The translations under genes were made by a program, and so were the position numbers. The notes beneath the pieces are model-generated. The model saw only the letters and a list, made by a program, of their open reading frames with translations, was not told where the DNA came from and did not search any database. A stretch of 64,000 nt of DNA from Deltaproteobacteria bacterium (GTDB taxonomy: Bacteria; Desulfobacterota; Binatia; UTPRO1), in the NCBI GenBank assembly GCA_020848745.1, contig JADLHM010000025.1:101703-165702 (forward strand). Direction: 5' to 3'. Below are positions 51,205 to 58,827 of this stretch, in pieces. Every line of letters begins with the position of its first letter. Positions within the stretch are counted from its first letter, which is position 1.

Positions 51205-53841
51205 ATGAAGACAGTGCTGCGGAGCGCGGGGATCGCGCTACTCGCCATGGTGGTATGCGCACCGATCGCCGGCGCTGAGACCGCCAAGTGCCAGCGCGCG
51301 ATCGCGAAGGAGAGCGCGAAATACCTGCAGGCCCGGATGAAGGCCCTCTCGAAGTGCAACGAAGGCGTCGTCAAGGCCGGCGCCGGGACGTGTCCGGATC
51401 AAAAAGCCACCGACTCCATCGCCAAGGCATCGGGCAAGCTCTCGGCGGGAATCGGCAAGGCGTGCGGCGGCGACGACAAGGTGTGCGGCGGCGTCGTCAC
51501 GGGCGAGGACAGCCCCGCGTCGGTCGGGTGGCCGGCGCAGTGTCCGAACTTCGAGAAGAACACCTACAGTTGCAGCAACGCGATCACCGACTGTAGCGGC
51601 ATCGCCACCTGCCTCGAGTGCATCGCCGGCGCCGCGAGCGATCAGGCGATGACGCTCTCGTTCGGCGACATCAACCTCCAGACCGCCGACAAGACCCTCA
51701 ACAAGTGCCAGGTGACGATCGGCAAGGCGACCACCGCCTTCCTGAACTCGACGAGCAAGGCGCTCCAGAAGTGCTGGGACGCGCGCATCAACGGCAAGCA
51801 CACGAACCAGTGCGACAATTCGAGCTCCGGCGACGGCAAGTTCGCCGCGGCGATCCAGAAGGCCAAGGACAAGCAGCTGGCGACCATCTGCAAGGCCTGC
51901 GGCGGCGACGACAAGGCCTGCGGCGGCGCCGCCGACCTGACCGCGGCCGCGATCGGCTTCCCCGCGGACTGCTCCTCTGTGACCCAGCCGCACGGCGGCA
52001 CGGCATGCGGCGGCCCGATCTCCAGCGTGACCGACATCGTGAACTGCACGGCGTGCGCCGCGCGCTACAAGGCGGACTGCGTCGACAACGCCCAGGTGCC
52101 GCAGTACGAGACCTATCCGGCGGAGTGCACCGCGTGCGCCGCGCCGCCGGCGAGCGGCCCCTGCCCGACCGCGATCTCGTTTACCGCCGACGGCGACAAC
52201 ACCGACCTCGATACCGGCTTCACCGGCCTCGCCCACAACCAGACCATCCCGTCCAACAGCACCCTCACGCTCGCGGTGAGCAGCTGCGCCGGCGCGAGCG
52301 AGCCGAGCTGCGGTCTCTGCACGCTCAGCGGCCCGCTCGACAATGGCGGCGGACCGGGCGTCGACAACGAGCGGTGCGAGGACGCTCCGTGGAAGCGGTG
52401 CGACGTCGACGCCGACTGCACCTCGGCGACGGCCTGCGTCGGCGGCGCCAACAACGGCGCGCTCTGCGCCGGCGGCTCCGAATGCCCGGGCGGCTCGTGC
52501 GTCAACGCCGGCTTCATCGGCCCCTGCGTCCACTACTTCGGCGCCCCGTTGCCGCTGCGTCCCCCCGGCGGTCCATCGACGTGCGTGCTGAACAAGATCA
52601 ACGGATCCGTCTCGGGCACGGTCGATTTCAGCGACGGCAGCACCACGTCGCTCGTCCCGCTCGCGTCCACCGTCCACGTATTCGGCAGCGACTTCGAGCC
52701 GTGCCCGCACTGCCGCGAGGACGGCAAGTGCAATTCCGGTCCGCGCGCCGAGCAGGCCTGCGTGGTGAGCGGCACGTCGCAGCGTTTCGGCACCGTGAGC
52801 CTGGATTGCCCGCCGAGCAACAACGTGGCGACGCTCCCCCTCAACCTGAACATCTCCACCGGTGGACAGACGAAGACCGTCGAGGCGGGCAACGCGAACT
52901 GCCGCGACATCGGCTACGGATCGCTGAAGTGCCTCTGCGACACGTGCAACAACTTGGCGCAGGGAGGCTGCTCGGTGAACGGCGACTGCCCCGTGAGCGG
53001 CGGCGGAGCTGGCATCTGCGGCGGCAAGCGCTGCATCGCCGGCCTCAAGGCGGGCGAGCCGTGCGGAACATGCATCGGCGGCGCGAACCACGGGGGCAAC
53101 TGCACCAACGACTCCCTGTGTCCCGGCGGGGTTTGCAACAACCCGAGGACCTGCGTCGGCGGCGCCAACGACGGCGCGGCGTGCGCCACGAACTCCATGT
53201 GCCCCGGCGGCTCGTGTCCGCAAAACGAGTGTCCGGGGCTCGGCATCTGCATCGGCGGCGGCAACGATGGCGCGTCGTGCAGCGCGAGCTCCGAGTGCCC
53301 CGGCGGCTTCTGCACTCCGGGCACCTGCAGCGGCGGCGCCAACAACGGCGCTGGCTGCAGCACGAGCAGCATGTGTCCGGGCGGCTCTTGCGCGATGGGC
53401 TCGTGCACGCGCCCCGGCGAGGCGACCAAGCCCAATGTGTGCGTCGATGACACGTCGACGGCGGAGCAGGGCTGCATGCTCATTCCCGGCACCGACAACG
53501 AGGGAGAATGCGCCGACGCCCCCGTCGATCAGGTCTGCTCGATCCAGCAGTTCGTCGGGTGCACCAGTGACGACCACTGCAAGCCTCCGGCGTGTGCCGA
53601 GTGCGTCCCCGGCCAGTTCTGCATGACGCGATACCGTCCCTGCTTCATGGACCAGGGCGTGATCGGGAATACCGTCACCGTGACCGGCTCTCCCGATCCG
53701 GTCTGCAGCGGCCTGTCGAAACCGACGGTCGGCACCTTCTTCTGCGTCGCCCCGACCGGCTCGACGGCGGTCAACGCGGCCGGCGGTCTCCCCGCCCTCG
53801 GCCGGGTCCGGATTCCCGGGACGGTAGTGGTCAATCCCTGA
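51205..53841 (+). CDS. Large Cys-rich exported protein, paralogue 1
   Basis: An 878-residue protein with a standard signal peptide (LLAMVVCAPIAGA) and a very high Cys content. Residues about 25-300 contain two copies of a helical module with KC...C, ACGGDDKVCGG and CTACAARYK. Residues about 315-600 are the shared array module (DTGFTGLAHNQTI, GLCTLSGP, HYFGAPLPL, FGTVSLDCPP). Residues 623-729 are four repeats of the form CxGGxNxGxxCxxxSxCPGGxC; one further copy starts at 411. The C-terminus ends like the other paralogues (FFCVAPTGSTAVNAAGGLPALGRV). There is no enzyme domain; it is probably a secreted or surface disulfide-rich structural or binding protein. ATG 51205 has AAGGAGGG upstream. Confidence 0.8.
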   Translation: MKTVLRSAGIALLAMVVCAPIAGAETAKCQRAIAKESAKYLQARMKALSKCNEGVVKAGAGTCPDQKATDSIAKASGKLSAGIGKACGGDDKVCGGVVTGEDSPASVGWPAQCPNFEKNTYSCSNAITDCSGIATCLECIAGAASDQAMTLSFGDINLQTADKTLNKCQVTIGKATTAFLNSTSKALQKCWDARINGKHTNQCDNSSSGDGKFAAAIQKAKDKQLATICKACGGDDKACGGAADLTAAAIGFPADCSSVTQPHGGTACGGPISSVTDIVNCTACAARYKADCVDNAQVPQYETYPAECTACAAPPASGPCPTAISFTADGDNTDLDTGFTGLAHNQTIPSNSTLTLAVSSCAGASEPSCGLCTLSGPLDNGGGPGVDNERCEDAPWKRCDVDADCTSATACVGGANNGALCAGGSECPGGSCVNAGFIGPCVHYFGAPLPLRPPGGPSTCVLNKINGSVSGTVDFSDGSTTSLVPLASTVHVFGSDFEPCPHCREDGKCNSGPRAEQACVVSGTSQRFGTVSLDCPPSNNVATLPLNLNISTGGQTKTVEAGNANCRDIGYGSLKCLCDTCNNLAQGGCSVNGDCPVSGGGAGICGGKRCIAGLKAGEPCGTCIGGANHGGNCTNDSLCPGGVCNNPRTCVGGANDGAACATNSMCPGGSCPQNECPGLGICIGGGNDGASCSASSECPGGFCTPGTCSGGANNGAGCSTSSMCPGGSCAMGSCTRPGEATKPNVCVDDTSTAEQGCMLIPGTDNEGECADAPVDQVCSIQQFVGCTSDDHCKPPACAECVPGQFCMTRYRPCFMDQGVIGNTVTVTGSPDPVCSGLSKPTVGTFFCVAPTGSTAVNAAGGLPALGRVRIPGTVVVNP
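53071..53391 (+). repeat. In-gene tandem repeat of a 26-32-residue Cys motif
   Basis: Four protein repeats begin at residues 623, 650, 682 and 708 with the pattern CxGGxNxGxxCxxxSxCPGGxC, separated by 4-10 residues. Four Cys per unit are spaced identically. DNA identity between units is partial, so they are old rather than a recent expansion. Confidence 0.75.
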
Positions 53842-53853
53842 TTCCGTCGTGGC

Positions 53854-53891
53854 GAGAAGCCCCCGGGCCGGGTCCGGCCCGGGGGCTTCTC
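53854..53891 (+). terminator. Strong hairpin after first Cys-rich gene
   Basis: A perfect 16-bp stem (53854-53869 with 53876-53891) around GGGTCC, 13 bases past the stop. It lacks a T-run, so it may be factor-assisted, but it closely resembles the terminators of the other units. Confidence 0.68.
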
Positions 53892-53962
53892 CACGGCCTG
53901 GGACTCCCATGTCAGTTCGCACATAAGTCCCCGACAACGCTGCGCGTTACCCCAGTTTTTTC

Positions 53963-53992
53963 TTGACTGTCTCGGGGCGCGCACACTACTCT
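53963..53992 (+). promoter_or_regulatory. Promoter of second Cys-rich gene
   Basis: TTGACT (53963-53968), an 18-base spacer and TACTCT (53987-53992), preceded by TTTTTTC. Expected start near 53999, with a leader of about 85 bases. Confidence 0.65.
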
Positions 53993-54083
53993 GCTTGGAG
54001 AAGTCGCACCGGGTGCCGTGATCACGAAGATCCCCGGAATCGAGCCATCTCAATACCGTTCGGCCAACCGAAGGAGGAAAACC

Positions 54084-56594
54084 ATGGGACGCAGCGTACG
54101 ATTCTCGTCCGCGCTCGTCGCGGCAGTGATCGCGTTCGTCGTCGGGACGCCGACGGCGCACGCCGCCGATCTGGGCAAGCCCCGGTACCAATGCCAGGCG
54201 GCCATCGCGAAGGAAGCCGGCAAGTTCGTCAACGGCAAGTTCAAGCTCATCCAGAAGTGCCGGGACGCCAATCTCGCCGCGGTGGGCTCGTGTAGCGGCC
54301 CCGATCCCGGGGCGCTGCAGAAGCTCGCCGACAAGCTGAATGCCGGACTCGCGAAGAAGTGCAGCTTCAGCCCGGGTACCGACGACGACAATCTCGCGGT
54401 GATCGGCTTCCCCGGCCCGTGCCCGGACCCGGACTCGGGCAACGGCTTCACGCTCTCGGATCTGCAGGCCTGCATCAAGGACAGCCACGACCGCATCCTC
54501 CAGGGCGTCTGCGACGGCGGTACCAACGACGGCGAGGCGTGCTCGGTCCTGGGCGATTGTCCCGACAGCGGCCCCGGCACCTCCTGCCGCAGCATCCTCG
54601 GCCTCGTCTACGACGCGAACCCGCCGCCGCCGCCCCTCACGGGCACGTTGCTGTCGTGCCAGAAGGAGGTCTCGAAGCAGGGCGTCGGCGTCGTCAAGGC
54701 GCTGATGGGCAGCATCCAGAAGTGCCGGAACGGACTCCTCAACTGCAAGACCGACCAGAACACGAACGTCACGACCTGCAAGCTGAGCGGCTTCGCGGGC
54801 GCGACCTGTGCCACGAGCGATCCGAAGACGGCCACCGCGGTCACCAAGGCGAAAACCAAGGCCATCGACGCGATCACGGCCAAGTGCTCGGCGGGCGATG
54901 CGACCGCGCTCAAGCTCTGCGAGCCCGATCAGGTCACGGGCGCCGCGGCCGGCACGTGCATAGCGCTGGCGATCCAAGCACTCGTCGACAACCCCGATAC
55001 CGCTCAGATGAGCGATCTCCTCGACTACGAGTACGCGACGCCCGGCACCTGCGGCGACAACCGCAAGAACCGGCCGAACGAGGAGTGCGACGGCTCGGAC
55101 GACGTGGCGTGTCCCGGGCAGTGCGGTGCGGCCCTCGGCCTCTTCCCCTGCCTCTGTCTGGACGTTCCGCGTTCGCGCATCGTCGAGCACGGGAACGCCG
55201 ACCTCGACAACGGCTGGACCGGCCAGAGCCACGACTCCGGCATCGTCGAGGGCGGTGGCTATGTCACCGACCTCTGGGACTGTGATGGCCCTCTCGGCCC
55301 CGACACCATCTGCGCCACCGGTCCAAGCTGTTCGGATCCGCCGCACCAATCGTGTTCGCCCGGTCCGAACCAGATCGTGGATGCGGATGACCTCTGCCCC
55401 GGCGCTCTCAACGACTGCCGCATGACCGCCGGCGGATCGCAGGGCCCGCACTGCCTGCTCAATCCCAAGAAGCGCTGCCGGCCGGATCAGAACGACTGCC
55501 CGGATTTCGGTGACTCGTGCGTCACCACACCCCACGGCGCTCCTCTCCCGCTCGTGTCGGGCGGCGTCGCGACCTGCGTCGTCAACGTCTTCACCGAGGA
55601 CGTGGTCGGCACGACCGACCTCGCGACCGGCGCCGGCGCGATCCGGCTGCGCCAGAACTCCTCGGTGTACAGCGGCGGCGCAACCGAGCAGCCGTGCCCG
55701 GTCTGCGGCGGGTTCTGCTCCGGCGCGGGCGGCAGCGTCGGCCCGAACACGCGCAACCTCTGTACCACGAACGCCGATTGCAACGTGGGCTCGTACTGCG
55801 TGACCGACAACGTCTGCAGCTGGGGCCCGGACATCGACAAGCCGTGCCGTCCGAGCACCCCGTTCGGCGGTCCGACGCAGTACTTCGGAAACCCGAGCGC
55901 CGACTGCCGCATGCAGGGCAGCCTGCTCGGCACGATCGACATTCTGTTCAATCCGGCCAGCACCTCGACCGTGACCAAGACCGCGAACATCCTCTGCAAC
56001 ACGCCAGGGTTCAACAACAAGGTGTGCGCGGGCGGGCCGAACCAGCACCACGCCTGCACCGTCGACTCCGAGTGTCCGAGCGGCACCTGCAACCACCAGT
56101 GCTTCTGCCCGAACGTCGGAGCCGAGATCGGCCAGAAGCCGAACGCCTGCTTGGCAGCCTGCCTCGGCGGCGCCAACGACGGCACGCCGTGCAGCGACGA
56201 CTCGGAGTGCGACCCGCCGAACGGCTTCTGCCACGCGGCGGACTGCCGGGAGAACCCGAGCGACACCGACTCGGCCCAGGAAGGCCTCTGCTCCGTCAGC
56301 CCGGTCACCAAAGTGTGCTCGGCGCATCCCTTCATCGGGTGTCTCGACGAAAGCTTCTGTCGGCCGCCGACGTGCTCGTACTGCGAGCCGGACGAGACCT
56401 GCGACCTCGTCGCGCGCGAGTGTTTCGTGAACCCGACGATCGTCCGGGAAGGCTTCCCCGGCGTTCCGGACCGCACCACGGCGGCGACGTTCTGCATCAC
56501 GCAGACGACCGCCCCGGCAGTGAACTCCGTGGCCGGCCTCTCGGGTCCGGGTGCGATCACCAACCCGACGACGGTGACCAACACGGGCTTCTGA
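54084..56594 (+). CDS. Large Cys-rich exported protein, paralogue 2
   Basis: An 836-residue protein. The signal peptide ends in GTPTAHA. Residues about 30-320 contain two divergent copies of the helical KC module (CQAAIAKEAGKFVNGKFKLIQKC, in the sequence as two parts). A Cys cluster TCGDNRKNRPNEECDGSDD near 345 recalls the myxobacterial Cys-rich repeat. The shared module follows (DNGWTGQSHDSGI, HGAPLPLVSGGVATCVVN). It is more divergent than the other paralogues: the CG-x-CxxSGP step is replaced by a longer Asp/Cys-rich insert. Two partial CxGGxNxGxxC units lie near 690 and 155. ATG 54084 has AAGGAGGAAAA upstream, chosen over the earlier in-frame ATG at 54018. Confidence 0.8.
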   Translation: MGRSVRFSSALVAAVIAFVVGTPTAHAADLGKPRYQCQAAIAKEAGKFVNGKFKLIQKCRDANLAAVGSCSGPDPGALQKLADKLNAGLAKKCSFSPGTDDDNLAVIGFPGPCPDPDSGNGFTLSDLQACIKDSHDRILQGVCDGGTNDGEACSVLGDCPDSGPGTSCRSILGLVYDANPPPPPLTGTLLSCQKEVSKQGVGVVKALMGSIQKCRNGLLNCKTDQNTNVTTCKLSGFAGATCATSDPKTATAVTKAKTKAIDAITAKCSAGDATALKLCEPDQVTGAAAGTCIALAIQALVDNPDTAQMSDLLDYEYATPGTCGDNRKNRPNEECDGSDDVACPGQCGAALGLFPCLCLDVPRSRIVEHGNADLDNGWTGQSHDSGIVEGGGYVTDLWDCDGPLGPDTICATGPSCSDPPHQSCSPGPNQIVDADDLCPGALNDCRMTAGGSQGPHCLLNPKKRCRPDQNDCPDFGDSCVTTPHGAPLPLVSGGVATCVVNVFTEDVVGTTDLATGAGAIRLRQNSSVYSGGATEQPCPVCGGFCSGAGGSVGPNTRNLCTTNADCNVGSYCVTDNVCSWGPDIDKPCRPSTPFGGPTQYFGNPSADCRMQGSLLGTIDILFNPASTSTVTKTANILCNTPGFNNKVCAGGPNQHHACTVDSECPSGTCNHQCFCPNVGAEIGQKPNACLAACLGGANDGTPCSDDSECDPPNGFCHAADCRENPSDTDSAQEGLCSVSPVTKVCSAHPFIGCLDESFCRPPTCSYCEPDETCDLVARECFVNPTIVREGFPGVPDRTTAATFCITQTTAPAVNSVAGLSGPGAITNPTTVTNTGF

Positions 56595-56621
56595 CCGCCA
56601 CGGTCACATAGCCCGCAGCAT

Positions 56622-56661
56622 CACGAGGGGCCGGGAGCCGCGAGGCTTCCGGCCCCTCGTG
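56622..56661 (+). terminator. Terminator after second Cys-rich gene
   Basis: An 18-bp stem with one G-T pair (CACGAGGGGCCGG on the 5' side, its complement ending at 56661), loop GCGA, followed by TTT. It starts 28 bases past the stop. Confidence 0.8.
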
Positions 56662-56674
56662 TTTCCAAGTCGTA

Positions 56675-56703
56675 TTGATTCCGCAAATGACCGTTGCTAA
56701 TCC
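56675..56703 (+). promoter_or_regulatory. Possible promoter of the unknown-DsbA operon
   Basis: TTGATT (56675-56680), a 17-base spacer and TAATCC (56698-56703). Weaker than the Cys-rich gene promoters and with a different spacer. Expected start near 56710, with a leader of about 30 bases. Confidence 0.42.
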
Positions 56704-56739
56704 CCGCGTTCCGCCGAACTCCAAGGAGGCCATCCTTCC

Positions 56740-57690
56740 ATGATCGATCGTCCCATGTGGCGCCCCCTCGTCGCCGCAGCCGCCGTCGCGCTCTCGATGA
56801 CGCTGGCACCGTCCGCCGGCTTCGGGTTCCCCCAGAGCACGGAGACCTCCGGCGAGATCACGCCCAACCTCACCGGCACGTGGCTCGTGGTGAACCGCCT
56901 CGAGTTCTCGAAGAACACGTCCACCTCGGACCGGCCCGGGGCGACCCCGACTCCCGGGCTCGACCCCAAGGACATCCGCCCGTTCACCGTCGGGTACCTC
57001 TTCACGATCGAGCACGTCCCGACCTCGGTCGCCCAGAAGCGGCGCGACGCCGAGAAGGCGAAGAAGCAGGAGGCCGTCGACAAGGCGACGAAGATCCTCG
57101 CCGAGGAGCAACTGAAGGCCGCGAAGGATCCGAAGCCGGCGCCGAGCGGCGCGCTGCCGGTCGAGCCGAAGGTGCTGTCGTACGGCATTCCCAAGGCCCC
57201 CGACAGCGCCGTCGACCAGCACGACGAGGTGAGCGTGAAGCTCCTCGACGTCGATCTCCCGAAGGCGGTGCAGGCGGAGATCGACGCCAAGAACAAGGCC
57301 GAGGAGGTCTGGGAGCCGTCCCAGAAGGATCTCGCCCTCCTCAAGTCCTCCTGGAAGACGCTGAAGCCGCGGCAGAACAGCGAGTACTCGCGCATCCAGT
57401 GGAAGGTCATGGAGCAGAAGTACCTCGAAGGCGGCATGCTGCAGGACGAGAAGACCAAGAACGCCAAGTTCGTGATCTCCGGAGACGCGACGCTGATCGG
57501 GACGCCCGGCCAGCCGAACCGCAACATCCTCGTCTACGGCGCCGACAAGGTGAGCGACACCGTCCTCGAAGGCGGCCACGTGCGGGCGATCATGACGTCC
57601 GCGCCGTTCCCGATCCCGATCGACATGAAGGGCCGGTTCAAGATGTATCGCCTGACCGACGTCCCGAAGGCGCAACCGAAGGACAAATGA
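56740..57690 (+). CDS. Secreted protein of unknown function
   Basis: A 316-residue exported protein with a signal peptide (AAAAVALSMTLAPSAGFG). After ITPNLTGTWLVVNRLEF, a lipocalin-like opening strand, comes a charged helical stretch of about 100-130 (KRRDAEKAKKQEAVDKATKI), probably a coiled coil, then a mixed region with repeated KxWE/KSSWK and strands near the C-terminus (MTSAPFPIPIDMKGRFKMYRLTD). It has no Cys in the mature protein, in contrast to its neighbours. No family is recognised. ATG 56740 has AAGGAGG 10 bases upstream. The stop overlaps the DsbA-like gene start (ATGA), so the two are coupled. Confidence 0.7.
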   Translation: MIDRPMWRPLVAAAAVALSMTLAPSAGFGFPQSTETSGEITPNLTGTWLVVNRLEFSKNTSTSDRPGATPTPGLDPKDIRPFTVGYLFTIEHVPTSVAQKRRDAEKAKKQEAVDKATKILAEEQLKAAKDPKPAPSGALPVEPKVLSYGIPKAPDSAVDQHDEVSVKLLDVDLPKAVQAEIDAKNKAEEVWEPSQKDLALLKSSWKTLKPRQNSEYSRIQWKVMEQKYLEGGMLQDEKTKNAKFVISGDATLIGTPGQPNRNILVYGADKVSDTVLEGGHVRAIMTSAPFPIPIDMKGRFKMYRLTDVPKAQPKDK

Positions 57691-58574
57691 CCCGTCGCGG
57701 GCTCTGGCGGAGGGCCGTGCTCGTCGCGGCCATCCTCGCCGCGGCGTGCAACCCGCGCCCGAGCGAGACGGCGAAGCCGGGAGCGCCTGCCCCGTCCGCC
57801 AAGCCCGAAGAGGTCGCGCGGCGCATCGAGGAATACTTCACGAAGAGCGTCACGCCCGGCATCACCCTGAAGGTGGCGGGCATCGTCTCCTCAGAGGTGC
57901 CCGGATGGAACAAGGGCACGCTCGACGTCGACACGAACGGAGCCAAGCAGTCGATCCCGTTCCTCGTCTCGCCCGACGGCAGGTATTTCATCAGCGGCGA
58001 GGTCACCGACCTCACCGTCGATCCGCTGCAGGCGACGCTCGCGAAGATCGACCTCGAGGGCCGGCCGTTTCGCGGGCCCGCCGACGCCAAGGTCACCATC
58101 GTCGAGTTCTCCGACTTCCAGTGTCCGTTCTGCGCGCGCGGCTACCAGATCCTCGAGGAGCAGGTCATGCCGGAGTACGAAGGCAAGGTCCGGCTCTTCT
58201 TCAAGCACCTCCCCTTGAAGAGCATCCATCCGTGGGCCGAAGGGGCCGCGCTCGCCGCCGAGTGCGCCGCGGATCAGGGCGCCGAAGGCTTCTGGAAGAT
58301 GTACCACGCGCTCTTCAAGGCGCAGCGCGACCTGAACCTGGACAACCTGAAGGCCGAGATCACGGGCTTCGCCAAGAGCGCCGGGCTCGACGGGGCGGTG
58401 TTCGCCGAGTGCTACGATCGCAAGAAGACGCTCGCGCGCATCGAGAAGGACCTCGCGGAAGCCGCCGCGGTCGGCGCCAACTCGACCCCCACCTTCTTCA
58501 TCAACGGGCGGCGGCTCGAAGGCGCCCAGCCGCTCGAGAACTTCAAGGCGATCATCGACGAGGAGCTCGGCTGA
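57687..58574 (+). CDS. DsbA-like thiol-disulfide oxidoreductase (CPFC), probable lipoprotein
   Basis: A 295-residue exported protein. The signal peptide ends in AILAAAC, a probable lipobox. Residues about 40-125 form an N-terminal extension (VARRIEEYFTKSVTPGI, then a strand-rich part), and residues about 130-295 are a DsbA/thioredoxin domain: VEFSDFQCPFCARGYQILEE with CPFC at 146-149, and the cis-Pro loop NSTPTFFINGRRLEG. CPFC rather than CPHC suggests a less oxidising redox potential, or the DsbA/BdbD-like group. It would form or shuffle disulfides in the periplasm or at the surface. It sits between five Cys-rich secreted protein genes, which are obvious clients; that is an inference from position. 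Confidence 0.87.
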   Translation: MTRRGLWRRAVLVAAILAAACNPRPSETAKPGAPAPSAKPEEVARRIEEYFTKSVTPGITLKVAGIVSSEVPGWNKGTLDVDTNGAKQSIPFLVSPDGRYFISGEVTDLTVDPLQATLAKIDLEGRPFRGPADAKVTIVEFSDFQCPFCARGYQILEEQVMPEYEGKVRLFFKHLPLKSIHPWAEGAALAAECAADQGAEGFWKMYHALFKAQRDLNLDNLKAEITGFAKSAGLDGAVFAECYDRKKTLARIEKDLAEAAAVGANSTPTFFINGRRLEGAQPLENFKAIIDEELG

Positions 58575-58701
58575 GACCCGTCAGCGCGCGGATCGGCCGC
58601 CCGAACCGGCCCTCCGCGCCGACGACACCACGCGTCGTGCGCGGCGCGTCGGCGGCGGCGACATCACCTTCCGTAACAGACGCCCCATCACGAACCGTCG
58701 C

Positions 58702-58731
58702 TTGACACGAATCGCGGCCCGTTGGTACCCG
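58702..58731 (+). promoter_or_regulatory. Promoter of third Cys-rich gene
   Basis: TTGACA (58702-58707), an 18-base spacer and TACCCG (58726-58731). Expected start near 58738, with a leader of about 90 bases. It has the same spacer as the promoters at 51056 and 53963. Confidence 0.62.
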
Positions 58732-58827
58732 TAACATTGTCGTACCGAACCGGTATGTCATGCGCGAATCGAGCGATAGACCAGCCGTTCGACGCGTGCC
58801 CGCGCTGGAACAACGAAAGGGGATCGT

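Noticed and set aside
51168..58756. Shared 8-mer ACCGGTAT in the leaders of paralogues 1 (51168) and 3 (58749)
   Set aside because: Two leaders of about 100 bases share an 8-mer by chance often enough, and paralogue 2 has only a partial inverse.
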